The translations under genes were made by a program, and so were the position numbers. The notes beneath the pieces are model-generated. The model searched no databases. It was not told where the DNA came from and saw only the letters and a list, made by a program, of their open reading frames with translations. A stretch of DNA of 59,564 bases from the NCBI GenBank assembly GCA_947498765.1, contig CANMLG010000042.1, positions 1 through 59,564 on the forward strand, written 5' to 3'. Each line of letters begins with the position of its first letter. The first letter of the stretch is position 1. Below, piece by piece: positions 1-9,756 of the stretch. This DNA comes from an uncultured Aquimarina sp. (GTDB lineage Bacteria; Bacteroidota; Bacteroidia; Flavobacteriales; Flavobacteriaceae).

Positions 1-20
1 ATTTAAAATTAATAAAAAAA

Positions 21-44
21 TATCGGGGGTCATGACCCCCGATA
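21..44 (-). terminator. Rho-independent terminator of the TPR sensor kinase
   Basis: A perfect 24-nt palindrome (12-bp arms, core GGGGG/CCCCC) lies just past the stop codon at 82. On the minus strand it is followed by a run of T, so it fits an intrinsic terminator for the kinase transcript. Confidence 0.85.
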
Positions 45-81
45 TTTTAAACTTTACACATTTGGTAGGATACTACCTTTA

Positions 82-1860
82 TTAGCCTACCTTAACTTCC
101 ATTTTCCAATGGGTACCATTATTTATCGTTTTTTGGATACTACCATCTAACTGTTGAACCAACGAATTAATAATTTTTAATCCCAAAGAATTTGTTTTTT
201 TGGAAGCATCAATATCTTTAAAGCCAATTCCATTATCGCTAATTTGAATAGAAAGATGTTTTTCTCCAGCGGGTTGAATGTGCACTTTTAATGCAGGGTC
301 TGTAATTTCTGCGTAAGCATATTTTAAAGCATTTATAACAATTTCATTTACAATTAAAGCTAAAGGTATAGCGGCATCAATATTTACATTTACATCGGCA
401 ATATTAAATTCGGGTTCAAAATTAGCGTCAAACCCATGAAAAAGACCTAAAATTAATTCCGAAATATATTCTTTTACATGGATACGTGTATCTACACCTT
501 CTTGATATAATTTTCGGTGTACCAATGATAAGGCCTCTACACGCTGTCTACCAGTAATAATAGCTTCTTGTGCCGGATGACCCGATAATTTGTTGCTTTG
601 CAAATTAAGCAAGCTCGATATCATTTGTAAATTGTTTTTTACCCGATGATTAAGCTCTCGGAGTAATAATGCTTTTTCTTGTTCTCTTTTACTAATAACT
701 TCTTTTTGTTCTGCCAGTAATTTATTGGATCGTTTTGCTTTTAGATTCCCTCTGTAGAGTAAATAAGAGAGTAGGGTGAGTAAAGAAAGTCCAAAGATTA
801 GAGAAAGCATCCATTTTTTTTGGTTTTTATTAATGGTATTTAATAAACTAATTTCTGTTTCGCGTTTATCAATTTCATAACCCGCTTTAATTTGCTCAAG
901 TTTTTTTATGTTGTCCTTGTTTACTAAACTGTCTTGATAAATTTGAAATAGTTTTTGGTATTTTAATGCTTTAGGGTATTGCGCTGTTTCTTCATAAAGT
1001 TCAGCCAGCATTTTGCTAAAATTTCTAATTTCATCCTTTAAACTATTCTTTTTAGCCATTTGATAAGCTTCTATTAACTTTTTTTCAGCTAATTTCTTTT
1101 TATTTTCCTTTTGATATACTTGGCCTAAAGTAGCAATATAAGTCGATGTGGAATAGGGGTCGTTTAATTTTGATAAAATAGCAATAGCCTCGTTTAAGTT
1201 TTTTTTGGCATCAACTAATTTATTTTCAGAATTATAGACCATTCCTAAATTCCCTAATGCATAGCCTTGTAAAGGTTGATTGTTAAGAGTCTTATTTTGT
1301 ATTAAGCTTTTTTGAAAATGAATTTTAGCACTATCTAATTGACCAAGTTCTCTATAGATTTCACCTAGGTTAAGAATTATTGAAGCTTTTTTTCTCTGGT
1401 CAATGCCGCTGTAATTATCTATGGCTTTTTTAAAGTAAGTAATTGCTGTTTTGTAGTCATGATCAAAATAAAAACACATAGCTAAATTATTGTAACAGAA
1501 AGCTTGACCATCTTTTGATTTTAATTCTTTATGTATTTTTAAAGCTCTTAAAGAGGCACTTATTGATAAGTTATTAAAACCCAATTTCATTTCTAAATCA
1601 CTTATTTGTTCTAAAGCATGGGCTTGTAAAATTGAACTATTTATTTTTTCTGATAGTTTCAATGATTTTTTTGCATAATCGAGTGCTATTTGATTATTAG
1701 GATGGAAAAATGCAATGTCTATTAAAATAGAAGCTTGCTCATTTTTTGGTAAGTATTCAGATTTTAAAATAGTTAGTAAACTATCAACTTTTTTCTGTTG
1801 TGCAGCCAAAAGAAAAAAGTTGAATAGTAATAAAAAGGTGTATGTACTATTTTTTTTCAA
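82..1860 (-). CDS. TPR-repeat sensor histidine kinase (HisKA_2 type)
   Basis: Membrane sensor kinase that would autophosphorylate on histidine and pass phosphate to an unlinked response regulator. The 592-aa protein begins with a signal-like hydrophobic segment, followed by TPR repeats over about residues 40-330, a coiled stretch, one membrane segment near 350-370 (WMLSLIFGLSLLTLLSYLLY) and a C-terminal kinase core. The DHp helix carries LRELNHRVKNNLQMISSLL, the HisKA_2 phosphoacceptor motif. The ATPase domain shows NEIVINALKYAY (N box), SDNGIGF (G1) and SLGLKIINSL (G2). This architecture with extracytoplasmic TPRs is common in Flavobacteriia. The gene lies 12 bp downstream of an unknown 163-aa gene on the same strand and ends at a strong terminator. 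No response regulator is adjacent, so the partner and signal are unknown. Confidence 0.9.
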   Translation of the reverse strand: MKKNSTYTFLLLFNFFLLAAQQKKVDSLLTILKSEYLPKNEQASILIDIAFFHPNNQIALDYAKKSLKLSEKINSSILQAHALEQISDLEMKLGFNNLSISASLRALKIHKELKSKDGQAFCYNNLAMCFYFDHDYKTAITYFKKAIDNYSGIDQRKKASIILNLGEIYRELGQLDSAKIHFQKSLIQNKTLNNQPLQGYALGNLGMVYNSENKLVDAKKNLNEAIAILSKLNDPYSTSTYIATLGQVYQKENKKKLAEKKLIEAYQMAKKNSLKDEIRNFSKMLAELYEETAQYPKALKYQKLFQIYQDSLVNKDNIKKLEQIKAGYEIDKRETEISLLNTINKNQKKWMLSLIFGLSLLTLLSYLLYRGNLKAKRSNKLLAEQKEVISKREQEKALLLRELNHRVKNNLQMISSLLNLQSNKLSGHPAQEAIITGRQRVEALSLVHRKLYQEGVDTRIHVKEYISELILGLFHGFDANFEPEFNIADVNVNIDAAIPLALIVNEIVINALKYAYAEITDPALKVHIQPAGEKHLSIQISDNGIGFKDIDASKKTNSLGLKIINSLVQQLDGSIQKTINNGTHWKMEVKVG

Positions 1861-1872
1861 AAATTATCAATA

Positions 1873-2364
1873 TTATCTTTTGGTTTTTAAATGTAAAAAA
1901 GGATCAACACTAAAACAGTAAGTTATTCCATTTATGGCTAAGTTAAAAATAACGGTAAAGGAAAAAAAGGAATTTACTAATTCTCCTTGTGTTTCTGTGT
2001 TGATATGAATAGCGCAATTTGTATCATTAATAGCAGTAATACATAATTGTCTATTGCTTACTTCAATGTTGGAAGCCGAACAGTTAAAAACTTCGTCGTA
2101 AATTTTGTTAAATGCCGTATCAGGTAATGTGACATCGTTTTTACCTACATTATCTAAAAGGATACAAGCCAATTTAGGTGTTGGTCCAGAACCATTATTG
2201 GTTATAGAAAATTTTATCGTTTTTTCATTTTCTGGAATTTTTGTGATACAAGGTGTTGATGCAAAGCTATCTGCTTTTATTGGTTTGTCGAATGAACCAC
2301 AGCCTAAATTACAGTTTTGCATAACACCTATTAGGTTGTTAGTGTCAATTTGAATGTTAATCAT
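1873..2364 (-). CDS. Hypothetical 163-aa protein
   Basis: I do not recognise this protein. It has no signal peptide or membrane segment at its N terminus. The first third is cysteine-containing (QNCNLGCGSF, STPCITKIPE), and the rest looks beta-rich, with a stretch (ITNNGSGPTPKLACILLDNV) reminiscent of an immunoglobulin-like or DUF11-like strand pattern. It lies 12 bp upstream of the TPR sensor kinase on the same strand, so the two are probably cotranscribed and it may be linked to sensing. That link is inference from position only. Confidence 0.6.
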   Translation of the reverse strand: MINIQIDTNNLIGVMQNCNLGCGSFDKPIKADSFASTPCITKIPENEKTIKFSITNNGSGPTPKLACILLDNVGKNDVTLPDTAFNKIYDEVFNCSASNIEVSNRQLCITAINDTNCAIHINTETQGELVNSFFSFTVIFNLAINGITYCFSVDPFLHLKTKR

Positions 2365-2850
2365 GATGATTATTATTTTTGGTTAGTGTAAAGATTGTGT
2401 TAGTTACTTTTTAGTTTATAAAGTTAATGAAAAATGACTAATTGTTTTTTATTTTAAAGCTATTTGAAAGATATGACTTATTGTTTGAAACATTTTATAT
2501 GTCTATTTGATTCACTCACTAAAAAAAAAGTCGCATTCACTCATTTGAGTGCAGTTTTACTTAAAAGAAACTAGATATTTGAAGTAATAAAATTAACCAA
2601 CTATAAACAAATCTTGATTTTGTGTATTAAAAATGATTACAATATTATGATGAAGAATATTTAATTTGTAATTGTTTATGAGTCAAATGTCAGTTCCGAT
2701 ATGAGATGGAATAAAATAATTTGAGTAATTTTTAGAAGGGATTTAGAAGAAATACTAAAAGTGCTTTACAGCTATTATTTATTTGGGGGATAAGTTAATA
2801 GAATTGTTTTATAAATGTATTTCATATTCGGAATTGATATTTCTATAGTA
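2365..2850. other. Intergenic, 486 bp, no gene seen
   Basis: Very AT-rich stretch between the divergently spaced ends of the GH113 operon (left-facing) and the start of the 163-aa gene. I see no credible ORF, RNA gene or clear hairpin. It presumably contains the promoter of the 163-aa/kinase pair near 2370-2450. Confidence 0.5.
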
Positions 2851-3870
2851 TTAATATAACTTATAATATTTTTTTATAACACTACTTACAGGTTTTAACT
2901 GAGGTGTAAATTGAGTGTTTTTGTGCTGAGTAGGGGTTAAATGCCATTTCCATAAAAAACCACCAGCAATCCATTTTTTATTCCAAAAGCCTTCGTACAA
3001 TGATTGATAAGCGTTTTTTTGAGCTATGGCATTATAAACTTCAGAACCATCAGTTTTCCAATGTCCAGCTGTTGAGTAATCAGCGCTCTTATAACCATAT
3101 TCGGTAAATAAAATGGGTTTTTTATAAACATTAGTAAATGCTTTTAATTCATTACGTATAGGAATCCATAATTTATTAAGTTCTTCAACTGTTGGTGTTT
3201 TCTCTTTTGAAAGTGGAAAATAAATATCTATTCCAATATAATCTAATTCATTCCAAAAACTAACATTTTGATAGTTATCCCAATTGGCTGCATAAGTGAG
3301 TTTACCTTTATAAATTTTTCTTATTTTTCGGATTAATGTGCACCAAAATTGTGGGCGTTCTTTAACTACCTGTCTAAACTCGGTGGCCATACAAAATAGT
3401 TCAACATGGTGTTGTTGTGCTATTTTAGCGTAAGCTAAAGCGTAATTGCTGTATTGTTGTTCAAATAATTTCCATTCGGTTTCTGATTTTAAAGTGTAGT
3501 CACCAGCCCAGCCATCACCTTTTACCCAAATATGAGGTTTTAGCATAACTTTTAAACCTTCGTTTTTGGCATATTTAATAAGTTGTTGTGTTCCTTCAAG
3601 TTTTTCGCCCCACCATTGGAAATTAGTATTAAAATAGACTTCGGGTTTGTGTCCTTTGGTGAAGGCATAAGGAATAACAGCCACCCAATTAGCATTAATT
3701 TGTTTTACACTTGCTACGGTACTTTGAGCTACTAATGAAGGAGGAGAAACTAAATTAGCGCCATTTACTTTTTGAGTATTTGTTAGTGGTATTTGAGCAT
3801 AGAGATTTGTGCTGCTTACTAATAACAGAAAGCATATAATTTGTAAAAAAACGATTTTATTGAGAAACAT
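2851..3870 (-). CDS. Secreted GH113-like glycoside hydrolase
   Basis: Predicted TIM-barrel endo-acting glycosidase related to GH113 beta-1,4-mannanases. A signal peptide (about residues 1-26, ending NLYAQ) sends it across the inner membrane. Two candidate catalytic glutamates sit where the family places them: ELFCMATEFRQ as acid/base and PILFTEYGYKS as nucleophile. Aromatic barrel motifs (FQWWGEK, KPHIWVKGDGW, GGFLWKWH) support the assignment. The gene overlaps the upstream 239-aa gene by 14 bp and is the last gene of the ald-aroB operon. It is an odd companion for aromatic amino acid synthesis and has no SusC/D nearby, so its substrate is not shown by context. Confidence 0.8.
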   Translation of the reverse strand: MFLNKIVFLQIICFLLLVSSTNLYAQIPLTNTQKVNGANLVSPPSLVAQSTVASVKQINANWVAVIPYAFTKGHKPEVYFNTNFQWWGEKLEGTQQLIKYAKNEGLKVMLKPHIWVKGDGWAGDYTLKSETEWKLFEQQYSNYALAYAKIAQQHHVELFCMATEFRQVVKERPQFWCTLIRKIRKIYKGKLTYAANWDNYQNVSFWNELDYIGIDIYFPLSKEKTPTVEELNKLWIPIRNELKAFTNVYKKPILFTEYGYKSADYSTAGHWKTDGSEVYNAIAQKNAYQSLYEGFWNKKWIAGGFLWKWHLTPTQHKNTQFTPQLKPVSSVIKKYYKLY

Positions 3871-4576
3871 TCCAAGTTTTAATTTCGGTTATAGGAAAAG
3901 GAATTGTATGTAGTATTTTTTTTGTATGTGCTAATTTTATTCCAGTAGTGGATGTTTTCCAATTTTCCCAACTAGCAGGTAAGCCTTTAATAGGTATAAT
4001 AGACACCCACATTTTGTATTTTGAAGGTATAAAATTATCATCAACAAACCACTGATAAGTATCTCCAGGAGTAGTGCCTCCGCTTTTATATGTGATTAAT
4101 AGTGATGCATTTTCAGTAGCAGTGGGAGGGACGTAATACCGCGCTACATTTTTATCAAATAATTTGAAAGGAGCTATTAACCAAAAGGAGTCATTGTTGA
4201 ATTTTTTTTCTGCTTTACTAATTAGAATATTTTTTTCCTTATCTGATAAATTTTTAGGAGTTTTTATAATGCTTTTGTTTGGGAAGTCCTGATTAAAATT
4301 CAATTGATTTTTACCCCAACTAATTTCAACGGTTTTATGATGTTTATCCCAAATATATTGAGTGCCACTAGTTTTCCAACTAATAAAATTGGTATTGTTG
4401 TAGGCATCGTAATTTAAAGATTTAAGGATATTTTTTGCTAAGTTATCAGCTTTGATTCCTTTAATGCCTTTAGGAATTGGAGAGTTGTATTTACTATATA
4501 AACCCAAAAAAACAGCTGCTATAATTATAAAAATTGTAGCAGCTGAAATTGATATGAGTTTTAAAATTCTTTTCAT
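3857..4576 (-). CDS. Hypothetical 239-aa membrane-anchored protein
   Basis: No family recognised with certainty. One N-terminal membrane anchor (about residues 5-27, ISISAATIFIIIAAVFLGLY) is followed by a roughly 210-aa extracytoplasmic domain rich in Trp and Lys. The start codon overlaps the stop of aroB by 1 bp, and its end overlaps the GH113-like gene by 14 bp. This implies tight translational coupling and possibly a shared role with the GH113 protein in the envelope. The latter point is inference. Confidence 0.75.
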   Translation of the reverse strand: MKRILKLISISAATIFIIIAAVFLGLYSKYNSPIPKGIKGIKADNLAKNILKSLNYDAYNNTNFISWKTSGTQYIWDKHHKTVEISWGKNQLNFNQDFPNKSIIKTPKNLSDKEKNILISKAEKKFNNDSFWLIAPFKLFDKNVARYYVPPTATENASLLITYKSGGTTPGDTYQWFVDDNFIPSKYKMWVSIIPIKGLPASWENWKTSTTGIKLAHTKKILHTIPFPITEIKTWNVSQ

Positions 4577-5667
4577 TATAATTGATTGTAAAAATCTAAT
4601 GAAGCGGTTAATAATTCTTTAGGGACTTCACAATTAAATTTTGCTTCACCTATTTGAGTTAAAAGTACAAATAAAACTTTTCCACCTACATTTTTCTTAT
4701 CAAAAATTAACAAATCAATAATAGCTTGATAGTCTGTTTTTTCAATAACTACTTTGGGGTAGATACTTAAAAATACGCTGCAGATTTCGGTAAGTTGTAT
4801 TTCAGAAAAGCCTAGTAATTCTTTAGCAAGAAAAGCCTCGGTAATCATGCCAATGGCAATAGCCTCGCCATGTAAAAGTGATGTTTTATTTGGGTGTGTC
4901 AAAAAATAAGATTCAATAGCATGTCCAAGCGTGTGCCCAAAATTCAAGTATTTTCGAATATTTTGTTCGGTAGGATCAACTAAAACAATATCATTTTTGA
5001 TTATTACAGATTCATGAATTAAGTTGTCTAAATCACTTGTAGTTAATTCTTTTATTTTTGATAAACGTTCCCAATAATTAGCATCTTTAATCAAACCATG
5101 TTTAAGCATTTCGGCAAAACCACTTCTTAACTCAGTTCCAGGTAAAGTTTCAAGATATGAGGTATCTACTAAAACCATTTCAGATTCGCTAATAACACCA
5201 ACCATGTTTTTTAAGTTGCCTAAATCTACACCTGTTTTTCCGCCAACAGAGGCATCTACCATGGCTAAAAGTGTGGTAGGAATATTGATATAAGAGATAC
5301 CTCTTTTAAAAGTACAAGCAACAAAACCACCAAGGTCAGTAACTACACCACCACCTAGGTTGATTAATAAGCTTTTTCGATCGGCACCAAGTTCCGAAAG
5401 AACATTCCAAACACCGCTACATGTTTCAATATTTTTATTAATTTCTCCGGCTTCAATTTCAATAACTTCAATAGGGATTTCCACTTCTAAATAACCCATA
5501 AACTTGGATAAACAATTTTCATGGGTATTACTATCTACTAAAATAAATATACTACTATGATTTGATTTAGTAAGGTAGTTGTTTAGCTGTTTATAAGCTT
5601 CTGTATTAAAATAAACAATGGAATCTTTTGATTTTATGGCTTGCATAGTACTATTTTGAAGTGGCAA
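4576..5667 (-). CDS. aroB: 3-dehydroquinate synthase
   Basis: Second step of the shikimate pathway: converts DAHP to 3-dehydroquinate using NAD and a divalent metal. At 363 aa it is the usual length. NAD-binding glycine-rich motif LGGGVVTDLGGF, substrate region PTTLLAMVDASVGGKTGVD, and metal ligands in RSGFAEMLKHG, NFGHTLGHAIE and LLHGEAIAIGM are all intact. It is separated by 2 bp from the upstream small membrane gene and overlaps the downstream gene by 1 bp, so it belongs to a five-gene minus-strand operon starting at ald. Confidence 0.97.
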   Translation of the reverse strand: MPLQNSTMQAIKSKDSIVYFNTEAYKQLNNYLTKSNHSSIFILVDSNTHENCLSKFMGYLEVEIPIEVIEIEAGEINKNIETCSGVWNVLSELGADRKSLLINLGGGVVTDLGGFVACTFKRGISYINIPTTLLAMVDASVGGKTGVDLGNLKNMVGVISESEMVLVDTSYLETLPGTELRSGFAEMLKHGLIKDANYWERLSKIKELTTSDLDNLIHESVIIKNDIVLVDPTEQNIRKYLNFGHTLGHAIESYFLTHPNKTSLLHGEAIAIGMITEAFLAKELLGFSEIQLTEICSVFLSIYPKVVIEKTDYQAIIDLLIFDKKNVGGKVLFVLLTQIGEAKFNCEVPKELLTASLDFYNQL

Positions 5668-5669
5668 AT

Positions 5670-6059
5670 TTAATTAGAATTAGGCAATTCTGAGGTGATG
5701 ATATGTGTAATTTTAGCTTGTTTTCTACAATTTTGAACTATCAGTTCAATGGATTTGTTTTTTATGATTCCGTTTACGCTATATATTTTACACGAATCGA
5801 GTTTGGTATTACTTTTTGAAAAATCAACACTACCTAAATTAAGAATTGTAGAAATTGCGGCAGTATCAAGTTGAGCTTTTTTTAGTTGAGTTAAACTTTG
5901 AGTGGTAAAAAGTCGTTCCTTAATACGGATATTTTTTAAAACTCTAGCTGTAGGACTGTAGTCACATGATGTTTTTTTACCTGCTAAAAAAAATATTAAA
6001 AAAAAGATGCCAATAACCAAGCCACCACTAAAATAGCCTAAACGTTGTCCAAATGTCAT
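5670..6059 (-). CDS. Small membrane-anchored protein, DUF4258-like
   Basis: A 129-aa protein with one N-terminal membrane segment (SGGLVIGIFFLIFFLAG) followed by a short soluble domain containing two spaced cysteines (SCDYSP and QNCRKQ). It resembles the small DUF4258-type proteins that Flavobacteriia carry between alanine dehydrogenase and aroB; that resemblance is from memory and not checked. Spacing is 10 bp to ald and 2 bp to aroB, so it is in the same operon. No function is assigned. Confidence 0.7.
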   Translation of the reverse strand: MTFGQRLGYFSGGLVIGIFFLIFFLAGKKTSCDYSPTARVLKNIRIKERLFTTQSLTQLKKAQLDTAAISTILNLGSVDFSKSNTKLDSCKIYSVNGIIKNKSIELIVQNCRKQAKITHIITSELPNSN

Positions 6060-6069
6060 AAATAATTAT

Positions 6070-7269
6070 CTAAAAAACCAATAAATTAATATCTCGATAG
6101 CTTAGGTCAAACCATTCGGCTACCGCTTTGTTGGTAAGTACGCCATGGTATGAATAAATGCCATTTTTTAGGCCTTTATCATTACGAATAGCATGTTCTA
6201 ATCCCCCAACTTCTCCAATATCCAGCAAATATGGGCTAAAAATATTACTTATGGAAACTGAAGATGTTTTTGCATAGCGGGAAGGGATATTGGGAACACA
6301 ATAATGTATCACTCCATTATGAGTAAATGTGGGTTTTTCATGCGAAGTAACTTCAGAAGTTTCAAAACATCCTCCCATATCAATACTAACATCTATTACC
6401 ACGGCTCCTTTTTTCATGTGTTTTGTCATGGTTTCAGTAACTAAAATAGGAGAACGATCTTTCCCTCTAACGGCTCCAATTACTACATCACATCGTTTTA
6501 ATGCTTTTAAAAGGTGTTTATGTTGAATAGTTGAAGTATGTAATGGCCTACCTATATTATTTTGTATAGATCGTAATTTATTTATAGAACTATCAAATAC
6601 TTTTATATTAGCACCTAAACCAAATGCTGCTCTAGCGGCAAACTCACCCACTGTTCCAGCGCCAAGAATGACAACCTCAATAGGAGGTACCCCTGTTATG
6701 TTCCCCATCATTAAACCACTACCGTCATTGACATTGCTCATAATTTCTGAAGCAATTAATATAGAAGCTGTACCCGCAATTTCACTGAGCGATCTTATAG
6801 CTGGATAGGAACCATCTTCATCTTTAATAAATTCAAAAGCTAAGGCAGTAATTTTCTTTTTTTCAATGGTTTGAAAATACTCTCGATCTAATGTTTTAAG
6901 TTGCAATGCAGAAAATAAAACTGCTTGAGGTTTAATTAGTGCTAGTTCTTTTAATGAAGGTGGCTCTACTTTTAAAATAATAGGACAGCTAAATACTTTG
7001 GCAGTATCTTGAGTTATTATGGCACCAGCTTCGCTATATTCATTGTCTTCAAAACTAGCTAATTTTCCGGCACCAGCCTCCATTAAAATTTTATGTCCGT
7101 TAGAAACTAATGCATTTACGGCATCGGGTGTAAGGCAAACACGATTTTCTAAGATTTGACTTTCTTTTGGGATTCCAATGAATAAATCTCCTTTGCGATT
7201 TTCAATTTCTAATTTTTCCTCTTGAGGAATAAGTTCATGACTTGAAAAAGGGGTAATTGAAGATTCCAT
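6070..7269 (-). CDS. ald: Alanine dehydrogenase
   Basis: NAD-dependent interconversion of L-alanine and pyruvate plus ammonia. The 399-aa protein has the AlaDh/PNT N-terminal domain (FIGIPKESQILENRVCLTP, with the conserved Arg; GAGKLASFEDNEY) and a Rossmann NAD site (VVILGAGTVGEFAARAAFGLG). The C-terminal motif VPNIPSRYAKTSS replaces the textbook VPNMPGAVPRTST, a variant typical of the longer Bacteroidota group. It is the first gene of the operon that continues through aroB. Transhydrogenase alpha subunit is the alternative, but no beta subunit is nearby. Confidence 0.9.
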   Translation of the reverse strand: MESSITPFSSHELIPQEEKLEIENRKGDLFIGIPKESQILENRVCLTPDAVNALVSNGHKILMEAGAGKLASFEDNEYSEAGAIITQDTAKVFSCPIILKVEPPSLKELALIKPQAVLFSALQLKTLDREYFQTIEKKKITALAFEFIKDEDGSYPAIRSLSEIAGTASILIASEIMSNVNDGSGLMMGNITGVPPIEVVILGAGTVGEFAARAAFGLGANIKVFDSSINKLRSIQNNIGRPLHTSTIQHKHLLKALKRCDVVIGAVRGKDRSPILVTETMTKHMKKGAVVIDVSIDMGGCFETSEVTSHEKPTFTHNGVIHYCVPNIPSRYAKTSSVSISNIFSPYLLDIGEVGGLEHAIRNDKGLKNGIYSYHGVLTNKAVAEWFDLSYRDINLLVF

Positions 7270-7393
7270 GTAATTTTTGAATTTTACTATATTTAAAAAT
7301 ACAACTATTATTTAGACAATCGTAAGTACATTACTTAATAAAAAGTATGTTTATATTTTTTAATGTTAGATTATTAACAATTATAAGGGCGGT

Positions 7394-8476
7394 TTAAATA
7401 GTATAAAAAGGCATTTGTACTATTTTAGCTGGAATATGTTTTTTTCTGATTTGAATAAAAATTTCCGTACCAACCTTATTAAATTCTGAGGAAACATACC
7501 CCATTCCTATAGCTTTATTTAAGCTAGGAGACATGGTTCCCGAGGTTACTTTTCCAATAATTTCACCAGTAGCAGTTACCATATCATAACCTTGTCTAGG
7601 GATTCCGCGACCTGTAAGTTCAAATCCAATCAATTTTTTTGATACACCAGTTTCTTTTTGGTTTTTTAAATACGTATCGTTTATAAAGCTTTTGCTAAAT
7701 TTTGTGATCCAACTTAATCCAGCTTCAATAGGAGAGGTGCTGTCATCGATATCATTTCCATAAAGACAATAACCCATTTCAAGTCTTAGGGTATCACGTG
7801 CTGCTAGGCCTATAGGTTCTATATTGAAATTTGCTCCAGCTTTAAATATAGCTTCCCATATTTGTTCAACTTCTGTGTTTTTACAGTAAATTTCAAAACC
7901 ACCGCTCCCTGTATAGCCTGTAGCAGAAATGATCACATGATCAATACCTGCAAAGTCACCAACTTCAAAATGATAATATTTGATAGCTGATAAATCAACT
8001 TTAGTTAAAGATTGCATAGCTAAAATAGCTTTAGGTCCTTGTATGGCTAGTAAAGAGTATCCTTCAGAAATATTTCTTAATTCAGCATTTTCGGTATTAT
8101 GTTCGCTAATCCAATTAAAATCTTTTTCAATATTTGCAGCATTGACAACTAATAAATAAGTATCATTTTTAATTCTATACACTAATAAATCATCAATAAT
8201 ACCTCCATTCTCATTAGGCATACAGCTATATTGTGCTTGTCCTATAGTCAGTTTTTCGACATTATTACTAGTAACTTTTTGAAGTAATGTTAGTGCTTTG
8301 GGGCCTGAAACTAAAAACTCTCCCATATGAGACACATCAAATACTCCTACATGGTTTCGAACAACTTGGTGTTCATGGTTGACACCTTTATAAGAAACAG
8401 GCATGTTGTAACCAGCAAAAGGAACCATTTTGGCACCAAGTAAAATGTGTTTTTGAGTAAGTTGGGTGTCTTTCAT
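7394..8476 (-). CDS. gcvT: Glycine cleavage system T protein (aminomethyltransferase)
   Basis: T protein of the glycine cleavage system: transfers the methylene group from the H-protein aminomethyl arm to tetrahydrofolate and releases ammonia. The 360 aa show the classical N-terminal [19 protein letters not shown], and C-terminal [14 protein letters not shown] with the folate-binding acidic residues, plus [12 protein letters not shown]. The gene stands alone; gcvH and gcvP are not in the window. About 125 bp separate it from ald, so it probably has its own promoter. Confidence 0.97.
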   Translation of the reverse strand: MKDTQLTQKHILLGAKMVPFAGYNMPVSYKGVNHEHQVVRNHVGVFDVSHMGEFLVSGPKALTLLQKVTSNNVEKLTIGQAQYSCMPNENGGIIDDLLVYRIKNDTYLLVVNAANIEKDFNWISEHNTENAELRNISEGYSLLAIQGPKAILAMQSLTKVDLSAIKYYHFEVGDFAGIDHVIISATGYTGSGGFEIYCKNTEVEQIWEAIFKAGANFNIEPIGLAARDTLRLEMGYCLYGNDIDDSTSPIEAGLSWITKFSKSFINDTYLKNQKETGVSKKLIGFELTGRGIPRQGYDMVTATGEIIGKVTSGTMSPSLNKAIGMGYVSSEFNKVGTEIFIQIRKKHIPAKIVQMPFYTI

Positions 8477-8594
8477 TGTATATAAGTCGGTATTTAAGTA
8501 ATAGAAAACCTATTTAAACTTTTATTATAAAGTTGTATTGCTAACTTTTGTATGACAAATTTAATTTATTTCTGGAGTTATATGGAAATAAAAA

Positions 8595-8611
8595 AGCCCG
8601 CTTAGCGGGCT
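8595..8611 (-). terminator. Rho-independent terminator after the OmpA-like gene
   Basis: Stem AGCCCGC/GCGGGCT with a short loop, flanked by A5 on one side and T6 on the other, so it could work in both directions. It lies 29 bp past the stop of the OmpA-like gene, between that gene and gcvT. Confidence 0.9.
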
Positions 8612-8639
8612 TTTTTATAACATTTAAATTAATGATTCA

Positions 8640-9491
8640 TTAATTTGAAGCCATCATAGAAAAGAATTTACCTAAGTTAGGAAGTATAACAATTCTTGTT
8701 CTTCTATTTTTAGCTCTATTCTCTTTAGTAGTATTGTCCGTTAAAGGCATATAGCTACTACGACCTGATGCGATTAATTGTTCTGGAGCTACATCATATT
8801 TGTTTTGTAGTAAACGAATGATTGAAGTAGCACGTTTTACACTTAAATCCCAGTTATCTTCTAAAACATCAGTTCTAATAGTTCTAGAATCCGTATGTCC
8901 TTCAATCATAACGTCCATACTTGGCTCTGATTTAATTACATTAGCTAATTTTTCTAACAAAGGATATGCTTTACTATTTACTCTAAAGCTACCAGAATTA
9001 AATAAAAGCTTATCAGAAACAGTAATCATTACAACTGTTTCGTCAACTTTAATATCTACATCATCATTGGTATCTAAACCTTCAACAGAATTAGATAGGT
9101 TATGGCTTACAGCTAAACTCATTGAATCTTTCAAGGTTTTAGCTTCTGCCACTTCACTAGGATCCATTTTGGCTAATGTATTATTCATATTAGAGATATC
9201 AGCTTTAGATACTACCATATCTCCGGCAGGAAGAATACTTAATTTGTTAGCATTTTCATTACTTAAAGTAGTATTTGCATCAGTTAATGAAGCAATTTTA
9301 TTATTATATGCGCTAACTTTAGCTTCAATTTGTGCAAATTTGCTCTCAAGCTGCTCTTTTTCAAAAGTGGTCTTAGTTAAGCTGTTTTGAGTTCTTAAAT
9401 AGTTGTCTTCCATTGCTACAAATTTCTTTTTAGAAACACATGAGCTAGCCCCCACAACTATTAATAGACCTAATAAGATTTGATTTTTCAT
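8640..9491 (-). CDS. OmpA-family peptidoglycan-binding lipoprotein
   Basis: Outer-membrane lipoprotein predicted to tie the envelope to peptidoglycan. The N terminus is a lipoprotein signal (LLGLLIVVGASSC, cysteine at residue 18). A coiled coil of about residues 25-85 follows, then a linker, and a C-terminal OmpA domain with MIEGHTDSRTIR and the NRRTRIVI end motif. Monocistronic, with a clear terminator downstream and an AT-rich 265-bp region upstream. Comparable Pal-like or MotB-like proteins exist, but no tol or mot genes are nearby. Confidence 0.93.
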   Translation of the reverse strand: MKNQILLGLLIVVGASSCVSKKKFVAMEDNYLRTQNSLTKTTFEKEQLESKFAQIEAKVSAYNNKIASLTDANTTLSNENANKLSILPAGDMVVSKADISNMNNTLAKMDPSEVAEAKTLKDSMSLAVSHNLSNSVEGLDTNDDVDIKVDETVVMITVSDKLLFNSGSFRVNSKAYPLLEKLANVIKSEPSMDVMIEGHTDSRTIRTDVLEDNWDLSVKRATSIIRLLQNKYDVAPEQLIASGRSSYMPLTDNTTKENRAKNRRTRIVILPNLGKFFSMMASN

Positions 9492-9756
9492 TTAAATTAT
9501 ATTTGTGTTATTTCTTTTTGTAAAACATACAATGATACATTGTTATTGCTATGTTTTATTAATTACTTTGTATTATTTTTCTTACATTTTAGTAAGTTAG
9601 ATCTCTTTGTTTTCAGTGCTTTGCTTAAAAACTATAACAGCATATGATGAATTTCATCGAAAGATTATTAGTTCAATTATTCTATAATATTGAAATTTGT
9701 GCAATTAAGCTGAGAAAAATCGTTTAAAAAAAATCAATATTAAGTAGTTTTGATTT

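Noticed and set aside
8800..9390. 196-codon plus-strand ORF opposite the OmpA-like lipoprotein
   Set aside because: A mirror of the OmpA-like coding frame. It is Leu/Ser-rich with no recognisable motif, and has no start context.
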